Below are positions 5,667 to 13,087 of a stretch of 14,732 bases of DNA, piece by piece. Both the position numbers and the translations under genes were made by a program. Every line of letters begins with the position of its first letter. The stretch's first letter is position 1. The stretch is from an uncultured Oscillospiraceae bacterium (lineage in GTDB: Bacteria > Bacillota > Clostridia > Oscillospirales > Oscillospiraceae), in the NCBI GenBank assembly GCA_910588365.1, contig CAJUQS010000152.1, positions 1 through 14,732 on the forward strand. Direction: 5' to 3'. The notes below the pieces were generated by a model, which had not been told where the DNA came from, made no database searches, and saw nothing but the letters and a program-made list of their open reading frames with translations.

Positions 5667-7835
5667 ATGGATAAACAACATTTTGGCCGGGTGACGATCC
5701 CCACGGACGTGGACGTGGTGCCTGAGACGCTGGAGCTGGTGCGGCGCTGGGGCGCGGACGCCATCCGGGACTGCGACGGAACCGACTACCCCGAGGCCCT
5801 CAAGGGGGTGGACGCCAAGGTCTACTCCACCTACTACACCACCCGCAAGGACAACGCCTGGGCAAAGGCCAACCCCGACGAGGTCCAGCAGTGCTACATC
5901 ATGACCGGGTTCCACACCGCCGGTTGCGCCCCCCTGTCCATCCCTCTGATGCGGGGGATCAGCGGCGAGCTGCTGGAGGTGAACACCAGGGATGATATCA
6001 GGCGCTGGTGGGAGGTCATGGACCGCACCGCCGGAAGGCCCCTGTCCCCGGACAGCTGGCGGTACGACGGGGACACGGGGTGCGTGGTCATTGACGCGCC
6101 GGAGGCGTTCCACGATTACACGGTCAGCTTCCTGGCCTACCTCATCTGGGACCCGGTCCACATGTACAACGCCGTCACCAACGGCTGGAAGGACTTTGAG
6201 CACCAGATCACCTTCGATGTCCGCCAGCCCAAGACCCGCGCCTTCACCATGGAGCGGCTGCGCAGGTTCATCGCGGACCACCCCTACGTGGACGTGATCC
6301 GCTACACCACCTTCTTCCACCAGTTCACCCTCATCTTTGACGAGCTCAAGCGGGAGAAGTACGTGGACTGGTACGGCTACTCCGCCAGCGTGTCCCCCTG
6401 CATCCTGGAGCAGTTCGAGCGGGAGGCGGGCTACCGCTTCCGCCCCGAGTTCATCATCGACCAGGGGTACTACAACAACCAGTACCGCGTGCCCTCCAAG
6501 GAGTTCAAGGACTTCATGGCCTTCCAGCGCCGGGAGGTGGCGAAGCTGGCCAGGGAGATGGTGGACATCACCCACGAGCTGGGCAAGGAGGCCATGATGT
6601 TCCTGGGGGACCACTTCATCGGAACGGAGCCCTACATGCCCGAGTTCGCCTCCATCGGCTTGGACGCGGTGGTGGGCAGCGTGGGCAATGGCTCCACCCT
6701 GCGCCTCATCTCCGACATCCCCGGCGTGAAGTACACTGAGGGGCGTTTTCTGCCCTACTTCTTCCCGGACACCTTCCACGAGGGGGGCGACCCCGTCCGG
6801 GAGGCCAAGGAGAACTGGGTCACCGCCCGCCGTGCCATCCTGCGCAAACCCATCGACCGCATCGGCTACGGGGGATATCTGAAGCTGGCCTGCCAGTTCC
6901 CGGAGTTCATCGACTACGTGGAGAGCGTGTGCCGGGAGTTCCGGGAGCTGTACGGGAACATCGGCGGCGCCAGGCCCTACTGCGTGAAGACCGTGGCGGT
7001 GCTCAACAGCTGGGGCAGGGCCCGCTCCTGGGGCTGCCACATGGTCCACCACGCCCTGTACCAGAAGCAGAACTACTCCTACGCAGGCATCATCGAGGCC
7101 CTGTCCGGCGCGCCCTTTGACGTGCGCTTTCTCAGCTTTGACGATCTGAAGGAGGACCCGGGCGCGCTGGAGGGCGTGGACGTGCTCATCAACGTGGGGG
7201 ATGGGGACACGGCCCACACCGGCGGCGCGGTGTGGGAGGACCCGGCAATCTCCTCCATGATCAAGCGCTTTGTGTGGAGCGGCGGCGGCCTCATCGGCGT
7301 GGGCGAGCCCGCCGGCCACCAGTACCAGGGCCGTTACCTCCAGCTGGCCGGCGTACTGGGCGTGGAGAAGGAGACGGGCTTTACCCTGGGGTACGACAAG
7401 TACAACTGGGAGGAGCACCCGGGCCACTTCCTCCTGGCCGACTGCGGGGGCCCTGTGGACTTCGGTGAGGGGAAGAAGGGGATCTACGCCCTGGAGGGGG
7501 CTCAGGTCCTGGTCCAGCGGGACCGGGAGGTCCAGATGGCGGTCAACCAGTTCGGCTCCGGCCGGGCGGTCTACCTCTCCGGCCTGCCCTACTCCTTCGT
7601 CAACAGCCGCATCCTGTACCGGGCCATCCTCTGGTCCGCCCACGGGGAGGGGGAGCTGCACAGGTGGTTCTCCTCCAATTACAACGTGGAGGTCCACGCC
7701 TTCCTGCAAAGCGGCAGATACTGCGTGGTCAACAACACCTACGAGCCCCAGTCCACCACCGTGTACACGGACGGCGGCGCCGGCTTCCCTCTGGAGCTGG
7801 GCGCCAATGAGATCCGCTGGTTCACGATTGGATGA
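5667..7835 (+). CDS. lnpA: GH112 1,3-beta-galactosyl-N-acetylhexosamine phosphorylase (GNB/LNB phosphorylase)
   Basis: The 722-residue enzyme should split galacto-N-biose and lacto-N-biose with phosphate, giving galactose 1-phosphate and GalNAc or GlcNAc. Similarity to the bifidobacterial enzyme, as I recall it, runs the full length: GADAIRDCDGTDYP near the start, FLAYLIWDPVHMYN, MFLGDHFIGTEPY, GSVGNGSTLR and YTEGRFLPYFFPDTF. Asp315 in the MFLGD motif corresponds to the general acid (Asp313 of B. longum LNBP), with a constant +2 offset that also aligns Arg34, Val164, Ser338, Arg360 and Phe366. No signal peptide, so it acts in the cytosol on imported disaccharide. AAGGGA precedes the ATG. It is about 30 residues shorter than the bifidobacterial protein, mainly through a missing insertion in the C-terminal third. 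A galactosyl-rhamnose specificity in the same family is less likely but possible. Confidence 0.93.
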   Translation: MDKQHFGRVTIPTDVDVVPETLELVRRWGADAIRDCDGTDYPEALKGVDAKVYSTYYTTRKDNAWAKANPDEVQQCYIMTGFHTAGCAPLSIPLMRGISGELLEVNTRDDIRRWWEVMDRTAGRPLSPDSWRYDGDTGCVVIDAPEAFHDYTVSFLAYLIWDPVHMYNAVTNGWKDFEHQITFDVRQPKTRAFTMERLRRFIADHPYVDVIRYTTFFHQFTLIFDELKREKYVDWYGYSASVSPCILEQFEREAGYRFRPEFIIDQGYYNNQYRVPSKEFKDFMAFQRREVAKLAREMVDITHELGKEAMMFLGDHFIGTEPYMPEFASIGLDAVVGSVGNGSTLRLISDIPGVKYTEGRFLPYFFPDTFHEGGDPVREAKENWVTARRAILRKPIDRIGYGGYLKLACQFPEFIDYVESVCREFRELYGNIGGARPYCVKTVAVLNSWGRARSWGCHMVHHALYQKQNYSYAGIIEALSGAPFDVRFLSFDDLKEDPGALEGVDVLINVGDGDTAHTGGAVWEDPAISSMIKRFVWSGGGLIGVGEPAGHQYQGRYLQLAGVLGVEKETGFTLGYDKYNWEEHPGHFLLADCGGPVDFGEGKKGIYALEGAQVLVQRDREVQMAVNQFGSGRAVYLSGLPYSFVNSRILYRAILWSAHGEGELHRWFSSNYNVEVHAFLQSGRYCVVNNTYEPQSTTVYTDGGAGFPLELGANEIRWFTIG

Positions 7836-7840
7836 GAAAC

Positions 7841-7880
7841 AGAGAGAGGCAGGCGGATAAACCGCCTGCCTCTCTCTATT
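7841..7880. terminator. Bidirectional terminator between the phosphorylase and GNAT genes
   Basis: A perfect 16-bp stem (7841-7856 with 7862-7877) with an ATAAA loop. The downstream tract is short (ATTGTCTT on plus, TGTTTCTC on minus), but the position between two convergent genes fits a shared terminator. Confidence 0.75.
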
Positions 7881-7906
7881 GTCTTCCGAACGCCGCTCCG
7901 CCGCCG

Positions 7907-8377
7907 TCAGAGGATGACCTCCATGCCCACCTTCTGGGGCTTCAGGCCCAGCTTCTCATAGAAGCGCATGGCGGACTCGTTGCAGGACCAGACATTCAGC
8001 GTAAGATTGTAGCATCCCATGGACCGGGCCAGGCCAAGAACCGCCTCATACAGGGCCCGGCCAACCTGCTGCCCCCTGTACGCCTCGTCCACGCAGAGGT
8101 CGTCCAGATAGAGGGTGGTCATATCCTGCATAGCGGGATTTCCCTGAGAGGTCTGGCAGATACAGAAGGCGTAGCCCAGGACACGGTCCGACTCGTCCAC
8201 CGCCACCAGGATGGGCCGGCGCTCATCCTTCAGCAGCTCCAGCAATTCCACGTCGCTGTATTTTCTGCCGCCCTCCCGGAAGAGGTCCGGACGGCCCTGG
8301 TGGTGGACCCGGCAGACCTGGAGCAGCAACTCCCCCATGCGGGGGATGTCCCCCTCCCCTGCGCGCCGTATGTTCAT
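7907..8377 (-). CDS. GNAT-family N-acetyltransferase
   Basis: The 156-residue product is a single GNAT domain: N-terminal IRRAGEGDIPRM strand-helix, the LYLDDLCVDEAYRGQQVGRAL acetyl-CoA pyrophosphate loop (central part of the chain) and a C-terminal SAMRFYEKLGLKP motif. The acceptor substrate is not evident; small molecules, peptides or protein N-termini are all possible. A longer frame extends upstream, but ATG 8377 is chosen because GGAGGAG lies just before it and the domain starts there. Its ATGA overlaps the tcdA stop by four bases, so it is translated from the tcdA message. Confidence 0.88.
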   Translation of the reverse strand: MNIRRAGEGDIPRMGELLLQVCRVHHQGRPDLFREGGRKYSDVELLELLKDERRPILVAVDESDRVLGYAFCICQTSQGNPAMQDMTTLYLDDLCVDEAYRGQQVGRALYEAVLGLARSMGCYNLTLNVWSCNESAMRFYEKLGLKPQKVGMEVIL

Positions 8378-9117
8378 ACCGTCTCCTCCTTCGGTGCTTT
8401 CTTGGGGATCAGCTCCCCGATGAGCTCCATCACCGCCGCGCCGCCCAGCATCATCCCCGCCACGGGCGGCACCCAGGGGACGCTTCCCGGTACGTTCCGC
8501 CGCCCGGGCGGCGGGGCCTCCAGCTGGGCGCACCAGGCGGGCTCCTCGGGGCTGTAGACCACCTTCAGGTGCCGGATGCCCCGGCGGCCCAGCTCCCGGC
8601 GCATCACCCGCGCCAGGGGGCAGCCGCAGGTCTTGCTCAGATCCGTCACCTCCAGCCGGGACGGATCCAGCTTGCTGCCCGTGCCCAGGGCCGAGAGGAT
8701 GGGGATGCCGCGCTCCATGGCCTGGCAGATCAGATCCACCTTGCAGGATACCAGGTCGATGGCGTCCACGATGCAGTCATAGGGCCCGAAGAACCGCTCC
8801 CGGTCCTCTTTGGTATATTTCCCGACGATGGGGCGGACTGTGCAGTCCGGGTTGATCTCCAGCACCCGCCGGGCCAGGACCTCCGCCTTTGGCTGGCCCA
8901 GGGTGGAGGTCAGGGCACCCAGCTGGCGGTTGACATTGCTCTCGCCGTAGACATCTTGGTCGATGAGGGTCAGCTCCCCGACGCCGGCGCGGGCCAGGAC
9001 CTCCACAGCGCCGCTCCCCACGCCGCCCAGCCCCACCACGCACACCCGGCATGCGGCCAGCCGCTCCACGGCGGCGGGGCCCAGCATCATTTCATTTCGT
9101 AAAAATCGTTCAGTCAT
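8374..9117 (-). CDS. tcdA: tRNA threonylcarbamoyladenosine dehydratase (TcdA, ThiF/E1-like)
   Basis: The 247-residue protein carries the nucleotide-binding GLGGVGS loop (29-35), LIDQD, NVNRQ (61-65), VDAID and the family-specific DPSRLEVTDLSKT followed by CPLARVMRREL, which separate TcdA/CsdL (YgdL) from MoeB and ThiF. TcdA uses ATP to cyclise t6A37 in tRNAs. A cysteine pair (Cys164, Cys166) lies before the PLAR segment. The frame is open 186 bases further upstream, but that part crosses palindromes and has no domain content. ATG 9117 lacks a clear Shine-Dalgarno sequence; only an A-rich AAGAAAAAG from the upstream palindrome is near. The GNAT gene follows with a 4-base overlap. Confidence 0.88.
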   Translation of the reverse strand: MTERFLRNEMMLGPAAVERLAACRVCVVGLGGVGSGAVEVLARAGVGELTLIDQDVYGESNVNRQLGALTSTLGQPKAEVLARRVLEINPDCTVRPIVGKYTKEDRERFFGPYDCIVDAIDLVSCKVDLICQAMERGIPILSALGTGSKLDPSRLEVTDLSKTCGCPLARVMRRELGRRGIRHLKVVYSPEEPAWCAQLEAPPPGRRNVPGSVPWVPPVAGMMLGGAAVMELIGELIPKKAPKEETV

Positions 9118-9127
9118 AAGGCAGTCA

Positions 9128-9151
9128 TACTTTTTCTTAAAAGAAAAAGTA
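9128..9151. repeat. AT-rich palindrome upstream of tcdA
   Basis: TACTTTTTCTT (9128-9138) and AAGAAAAAGTA (9141-9151) form an 11-bp inverted repeat with a two-base centre, 11 bp before the tcdA start. A second inverted repeat, GGCAAAAC and GTTTTGCC (9168-9186), follows with an A/T-rich spacer. They may be a terminator for transcripts arriving from the PPIase gene, an operator, or an intergenic repeat family. Confidence 0.5.
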
Positions 9152-9204
9152 TCAAAAAGAATTTTTGGGCAAAACTCCGTTTTGCCATTGTGTACAGGAA
9201 CGGG

Positions 9205-9245
9205 AAAGCGGCCCCGGAGGGAAGAAACCCCTCCGGGGCCGCTTG
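9205..9245 (-). terminator. Strong GC-rich hairpin, possible terminator downstream of the PPIase gene
   Basis: A 16-bp stem pairs 9206-9221 (AAGCGGCCCC...) with 9229-9244 (...GGGGCCGCTT), with a seven-base loop. Read on the minus strand it is followed by TTTCCCGTT, a poor U-tract. It lies after the 92-bp repeat array in the direction of PPIase transcription, so termination or mRNA 3'-end protection is plausible. Confidence 0.45.
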
Positions 9246-9272
9246 GATGGTCTCTCAGGGAAAGACGCGGTA

Positions 9273-9615
9273 CCGTCACCGGGCTGCGGACTTGGTCAAA
9301 CATCGCACCTTAGTCCCGCATCGCCCGTCCGGCAGGACCTCGTCACTCGACTATAAGGGGTCAGCCGTCACCGGGCCGCGCACTTGGTCAAACATCGCAC
9401 CTTAGTCCCGCATTGCCCGTCCGGCAGGACCTCGTCACTCGACTATAAGGGGTCAGCCGTCACCGGACCGCGCACTTGGTCAAACATCGCACCTTAGTCC
9501 CGCATTGCCCGTCCGGCAGGACCTCGTCACTCGACTATAAGGGGTCAGCCGTCACCGGGCTGCGGACTTAGTCAAACATCGCACCTTAGTCCCGCATTGC
9601 CCGTCCGGCAGGACC
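9273..9615. repeat. 92-bp tandem repeat, 3.7 copies
   Basis: Units start at 9273, 9365, 9457 and 9549, exactly 92 bp apart; the fourth stops after about 67 bp at 9615. Copies differ at only a few positions: copies 1 and 4 share GGGCTGCGGAC, copies 2 and 3 share CCGCGCAC, and copy 1 alone has CATCG instead of CATTG. The array touches the 3' end of the PPIase gene: after the partial unit comes a second GGCAGGAC and then the TAG stop on the other strand. No gene is credible in it in either direction. Confidence 0.95.
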
Positions 9616-9623
9616 CGGCAGGA

Positions 9624-11138
9624 CTAGCCGACGGATTTCATGCCGCCCTCATCGGTTTCGGCGGTGACGCTGTCGATCAGGCTCTGCTGCCACTCGTTCA
9701 TGGCGTCGCTGATCATGGCGTTCTCGCAGGCGTAGTGCCAGTACTGGGTGTCGCCGTAGCCCACGAAGTACATGATGTGCGCGCCGGTGGAGGAGCTGTA
9801 GACGATGCCTGTGTCGCCGGCCTTCCGGCCCGGCTCATAGCACCAGTTCTGGAACTCGGAGATCATCTGCCCCTTGGGCACGTTCTCGTAGAGACCGCCG
9901 GTGGTGTTGCTGCCGGGATCCTTGGAGTTCTCGTTGGCCAGCGCGGCAAAGCCGTCCTCGGTGCCGTCCCAGCTGTCCAGGATCTCCTGGGCCTTGGCGG
10001 TCAGCTGCTCCTCCGTGGCCTCCTCGCCCTCGGCCAGCTCCAGGCTCTCAGCGGTGATCAGGATGTGGCGGACGTTGTAGTCCAGGGCCTCCTGACGCTG
10101 GCGGCCGTTGAACACGGCAACATAGTACACGCTGTCGCCCTCCAGGATCTCGGCGTCGCCGGAGCGGCGGGACTCGTCAAAGAGCCAGTCGCCGTAGGTG
10201 GAGGAGCTGTAGCTCAGCTCCTCGCTGACATTATAGGAGGCGGTGTCGTCCACGCTGGTAGCCGCGCTCTCCAGGTCCTGGCCGGCGTTGTAGGCGTCCA
10301 GGATCTGCTGGGCGGTCTCCTTGGCCTGGGCCATGGCGGCCTCCTTCTCCTCCTCGGTGGCCTCGATGGCATTGCCATCGGCGTCGGTCTTGGCCTCGGG
10401 TGCGCCGGAGACGGTCACATAGCCGCCGTCCACCAGATCGTATGTGTTCTTGTTCTCCTCGTAGTAGGCCTGGATCTCCTCGTCGGAGTAGACGAAGTTC
10501 TTCTCACTGTACTCGCTGGAGTACTTGGAGGCCAGGAAGCTGTCCTGGGAGCAGGCCTCGTAGATGGAGGGGGTCATGGTGGGGCCATAGATAGCGGTCA
10601 GGTAGGCCTTGTAGCTGTAGCCCTGCTGAGCGGCGGCGGACTTGAACGCCTCCAGGTTCTCGTTGTAGGCCTCCAGCTCCTCGCCGTCCAGGACGACGCC
10701 CTCCTCCTTGGCGGCGGTCTTGGCGGCGTGGACCAGGCGCATGTTGTCAACGGCCTGCTCCTTGAAGAACTCGTCCCAGCTCTGATCCTCGCTGTAGGCC
10801 TGGTCCTTCAGGGGCTTGCTGGTGTCCAGGCCGAAGAGGGAGGCGTAGCCGCCGTAGGTGTTCATGAAGTTCTGGTACGCCTGCTGGTAGTAATAGGCGG
10901 TCTGGGGGACGGTGTACTTCTCCCCGTCGATGGTGACGGCGGTCTGATTGCGGCCGATGATGCCGGAGTTGTAGACCAGCAGTCCCACCGCGACCACCGC
11001 CAGCGCGATGAAGATGCCGCTGTAGAGGCGGTTGCTCCTGCGCACGGCGGCCTCCTCCGCGGCCCGGGAGTTCTTGGGATCGAAGGCGCCGCCGGCCGTA
11101 AATTCCTGACGCTTTTTCTTTTCTCTGGATGCGCTCAT
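9624..11138 (-). CDS. Membrane-anchored parvulin-type peptidyl-prolyl isomerase (PrsA/SurA-like)
   Basis: The 504-residue protein has a basic cytoplasmic N-terminus, one membrane helix (about 38-57), a long acidic, alanine/glutamate-rich SurA_N-like region and a PpiC rotamase domain at about 352-462 (YNVRHIL, TGGLYENVPKGQM, HIMYFVGYG). It probably helps secreted proteins fold outside the membrane. It lacks the lipobox of PrsA and is instead anchored by an uncleaved helix, common for clostridial members. GGAAGGA lies about 12 bases before the ATG. A good promoter stands upstream and the 92-bp repeat array begins immediately after its stop. Confidence 0.88.
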   Translation of the reverse strand: MSASREKKKRQEFTAGGAFDPKNSRAAEEAAVRRSNRLYSGIFIALAVVAVGLLVYNSGIIGRNQTAVTIDGEKYTVPQTAYYYQQAYQNFMNTYGGYASLFGLDTSKPLKDQAYSEDQSWDEFFKEQAVDNMRLVHAAKTAAKEEGVVLDGEELEAYNENLEAFKSAAAQQGYSYKAYLTAIYGPTMTPSIYEACSQDSFLASKYSSEYSEKNFVYSDEEIQAYYEENKNTYDLVDGGYVTVSGAPEAKTDADGNAIEATEEEKEAAMAQAKETAQQILDAYNAGQDLESAATSVDDTASYNVSEELSYSSSTYGDWLFDESRRSGDAEILEGDSVYYVAVFNGRQRQEALDYNVRHILITAESLELAEGEEATEEQLTAKAQEILDSWDGTEDGFAALANENSKDPGSNTTGGLYENVPKGQMISEFQNWCYEPGRKAGDTGIVYSSSTGAHIMYFVGYGDTQYWHYACENAMISDAMNEWQQSLIDSVTAETDEGGMKSVG

Positions 11139-11219
11139 GTCGTGTTCATTCCTTCCAACAATTTCTGCCGGCTGAGTGGAAACCCGGCGATATCATTTTG
11201 TTTGGGGTCAACGGATAAC

Positions 11220-11248
11220 AGTATACTCGATTGCGCCCGGTTTCGCAA
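11220..11248 (-). promoter_or_regulatory. Predicted sigma-A promoter of the PPIase gene
   Basis: On the minus strand TTGCGA (11248-11243), a 17-bp spacer and TATACT (11225-11220). The start of transcription would be near 11213, giving a leader of about 75 bases. Confidence 0.7.
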
Positions 11249-11285
11249 GTAAAAGTTGTTCCCAGGGCGTAAATATTTTATGAAG

Positions 11286-11304
11286 CGGGGCAAAAGCCGC
11301 CCCG
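11286..11304 (-). terminator. Weak hairpin after the small lipoprotein gene
   Basis: CGGGGC and GCCCCG form a six-base-pair stem around a seven-base loop, followed on the minus strand by CTTCATAAAATATTT. The position before the PPIase promoter fits a terminator, but the T-run is interrupted. Confidence 0.3.
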
Positions 11305-11358
11305 GACAGGGCCCGGGACGGCGTTTGGAGAGTGGCGCGGCGACGATCCGCTGTCAGT

Positions 11359-11550
11359 TTACACCTTCTCTAGCGCCTGCTCGGGGATCGCCAGCGTCCA
11401 GCCGTTCTCCTCGTTCAGCCGGTCCAAAACCTCCTGGTAGGGCGCGAGGAGGGCGTCAATGTCAGGCTCTTCTTTTGCAGCACAGCCGGAAATGGCCAGC
11501 GAGAGAATAAGCATAAACAATAAAAGGAAATATTTTATCGTTTTCAACAT
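11359..11550 (-). CDS. Small lipoprotein of unknown function
   Basis: The 63-residue product starts LKTIKYFLLLFM and ends its signal peptide in a lipobox (SLAISGC, then AA), leaving a mature chain of only about 40 residues: an acidic helix (IDALLAPYQEVLDRLNEEN) and a short GWTLAIPEQALEKV tail. ATG 11550 is preferred to an ATG four codons upstream because GGAGG lies just before it. It is set between the PPIase gene and a repeat element, AT-richer than its neighbours. It could be a complete small lipoprotein or the surviving N-terminus of a longer one. I do not recognise a family. Confidence 0.6.
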   Translation of the reverse strand: MLKTIKYFLLLFMLILSLAISGCAAKEEPDIDALLAPYQEVLDRLNEENGWTLAIPEQALEKV

Positions 11551-11570
11551 ACGATCCTCCATTTTTTATT

Positions 11571-11732
11571 AGGGCGTGTTTGAAAAATGTCAAAACGCCC
11601 AAACAGCGGAGCTCTTTCCGCCAGACTGCGTTATAAAATCATGAAATACACAAAGTATTCCAGTGGTTTTTTGCCTTGCCTGGCGAAAAATCTCTCGCTG
11701 TTGGTCATTCCGCCATTTATCAAACAAGCCCT
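11571..11732 (-). mobile_element. MITE-like repeat element, copy B (complete, opposite orientation)
   Basis: 162 bp bounded by AGGGCGTGTTTGA (11571-11583) and TCAAACAAGCCCT (11720-11732), a 13-bp inverted repeat with one mismatch. Its plus strand aligns with the reverse complement of copy C (13553-13715); shared blocks include TCTTTCCGCC, TATTCC and GCGAAAAATC-CTCG-like cores. The left end can also fold on itself (GGGCGT...ACGCCC). No target duplication is obvious. A 63-codon frame (11590-11781) running across it is part of the repeat, not a gene. Confidence 0.75.
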
Positions 11733-11879
11733 GGCTGATTGAGAAATTCCAGGTTTGGTTATTCACCTCTATGAACTCCAATCAGCTTTATTCAAATATA
11801 CCAAAAATACGCCCAAATAAATTGTAAACTATGAGGGGTCTTGCACAGCTGCGCTGTCCAAAGGGGAGGCGCGGTCGGA
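11733..11879. other. AT-rich intergenic remnant with inverted repeats
   Basis: GCTGATTG (11734-11741) and CAATCAGC (11779-11786) are inverted repeats beginning one base after the MITE. Further on GGGGTC.. and a GGACAGC-like hairpin (ACAGC-TGC-GCTGT near 11845) lie after the reductase stop. GAGGGGT at about 11832 can pair with ACCCCTC at the gene's end (11881-11887). No gene and no typical terminator are visible. Confidence 0.4.
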
Positions 11880-13004
11880 TTACCCCTCGTAGGTCTTTTT
11901 CACCTTCTCCAGCCACTGGGTAATGGGCAGGTGCTGGGGGCACTGCTGCTCGCACTGGCGGCAGGCCACGCAGGCGGACGCCCTGCCGCCGGCTGCGGCC
12001 AGCTCCTCATAGCGGGCCCGGCAGGCGCCGCGTCCCTGGCGCAGCGCCTGCTGGTCATCGTTATAGAGGGAGAAGTACTCCGGGATGGGGATGGACCGGG
12101 GGCAGCCGTCCACACAGTAGCGGCAGGCGGTGCAGGGGATGGCGGGCAGGGCGCTGAGGACGCCGGCCGTCCCCTCCAGGATGGCGCGCTCCCCATCCGT
12201 GAGGGGGGCGGGGGCATCCATGAACCCGGTGTTCTCCAGCAGCTGCTCCATGGTGGACATGCCGCTGAGCACCGCTATGACGCCGTCCAGCCCGGCGGCG
12301 AAGCGGAGGGCCCAGGAGGCCGGGGACCAGTCCGGATGGGCCTCCCGCAAAGGCGCGGCGGCCTCCTCCGGGAGGGAGGCCAGCTTGCCGCCCTTCACCG
12401 GCTCCATGATGACCACCTGCCTGCCGTGGCGGCGGACCGTCTCATAGCACTTGCGGGACTGGACGCGCTCATCCTCCCAGTCCAGGTAGTTGATTTGAAG
12501 CTGGACGAACTCCGCCTCCGGGTGCTCGCGCAGAATCCGGTCCAGCACGTCGGCCTTGTCGTGGAAGGAGAAGCCCAGATGGCGGATCTTCCCCTCGGCC
12601 TTTTTCCGGGAGAGGAAGGCGAAGGTGTCCAGCCGCCCGGCGGTCTCATAGCTCTCCGCGGTGAGGGAGTGGAGAAGGTAGTAGTCAAAGTAGTCCACCC
12701 CGCATTTTTCCAGCTGCTCGGCGAAGATCTCCTCCTGCCGCCGGGCCGTATCCTCCGGCTTGAAGTGGAACAGGGGCATCTTGTCGGCCAGGATAAAGCA
12801 ATCCCGCGGGTGGCGCTCCACCAGGGTCCTGCGGACCACGTGCTCGCTCTCGCCGCCGTGGTACATGAAGGCTGTGTCAAAGTAGGTGTATCCCCGCTCC
12901 AGAAAGGCGTCCACCATGGCGCAGACCCGGGAGAGGTCCACAGACCCCTGCACCTTGGGGTCTGTCAGGGGCAGGCGCATCATACCGAATCCAAGTTTTT
13001 TCAT
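11880..13004 (-). CDS. Aldo/keto reductase with C-terminal ferredoxin-type 4Fe-4S domain
   Basis: The 374-residue protein has the AKR barrel with the catalytic tetrad Asp43 (FDTA), Tyr48 (FMYHGG), Lys75 (ADKMP) and His112 (LLHSL), and a C-terminal pair of cysteine clusters: Cys291, 294, 297, 301 (CTACRYC..GCP) and Cys345, 348, 351, 355 (CVACRQC..QCP). Clostridial AKRs of this form probably take electrons through the clusters as well as or instead of NAD(P)H; the substrate is unknown. ATG 13004 follows GAGGAGG at a good distance; upstream in-frame ATGs lack one. It stands alone, between two repeat elements of opposite orientation. Confidence 0.92.
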   Translation of the reverse strand: MKKLGFGMMRLPLTDPKVQGSVDLSRVCAMVDAFLERGYTYFDTAFMYHGGESEHVVRRTLVERHPRDCFILADKMPLFHFKPEDTARRQEEIFAEQLEKCGVDYFDYYLLHSLTAESYETAGRLDTFAFLSRKKAEGKIRHLGFSFHDKADVLDRILREHPEAEFVQLQINYLDWEDERVQSRKCYETVRRHGRQVVIMEPVKGGKLASLPEEAAAPLREAHPDWSPASWALRFAAGLDGVIAVLSGMSTMEQLLENTGFMDAPAPLTDGERAILEGTAGVLSALPAIPCTACRYCVDGCPRSIPIPEYFSLYNDDQQALRQGRGACRARYEELAAAGGRASACVACRQCEQQCPQHLPITQWLEKVKKTYEG

Positions 13005-13058
13005 ATCGCTCCTCCTCATTCTTTCCTGCCAGCCGGCAAAACGGATGGTATTGCGTAT

Positions 13059-13087
13059 ATGATACAGGAATTTTGCGGGGAATGCAA
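13059..13087 (-). promoter_or_regulatory. Predicted sigma-A promoter of the aldo/keto reductase gene
   Basis: On the minus strand TTGCAT (13087-13082), a 17-bp spacer and TATCAT (13064-13059). Start would be near 13052, a leader of roughly 48 bases. The -10 lies in a near-palindrome GTATCATATAC that could also bind a regulator. Confidence 0.65.

Noticed and set aside
5631..7709. 692-codon open frame opposite the GH112 gene
   Set aside because: Shadow of the phosphorylase; composition biased to His/Val/Gly, no motif and no ribosome site.
9273..9615. CRISPR array
   Set aside because: Units are contiguous 92-bp copies with no unique spacers between short repeats, and there are no cas genes.
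9597..11252. Open frame opposite the PPIase gene
   Set aside because: Complement of an Ala/Glu-rich gene gives a Val/Gly/Leu-rich pseudo-protein; it begins in the tandem repeat.
11571..11814. Longer element ending at ACGCCC near 11814
   Set aside because: A GGGCGT-type inverted match exists there, but the end at 11732 gives a 13-bp inverted repeat with one mismatch and the same length as copy C, so it is the better border.
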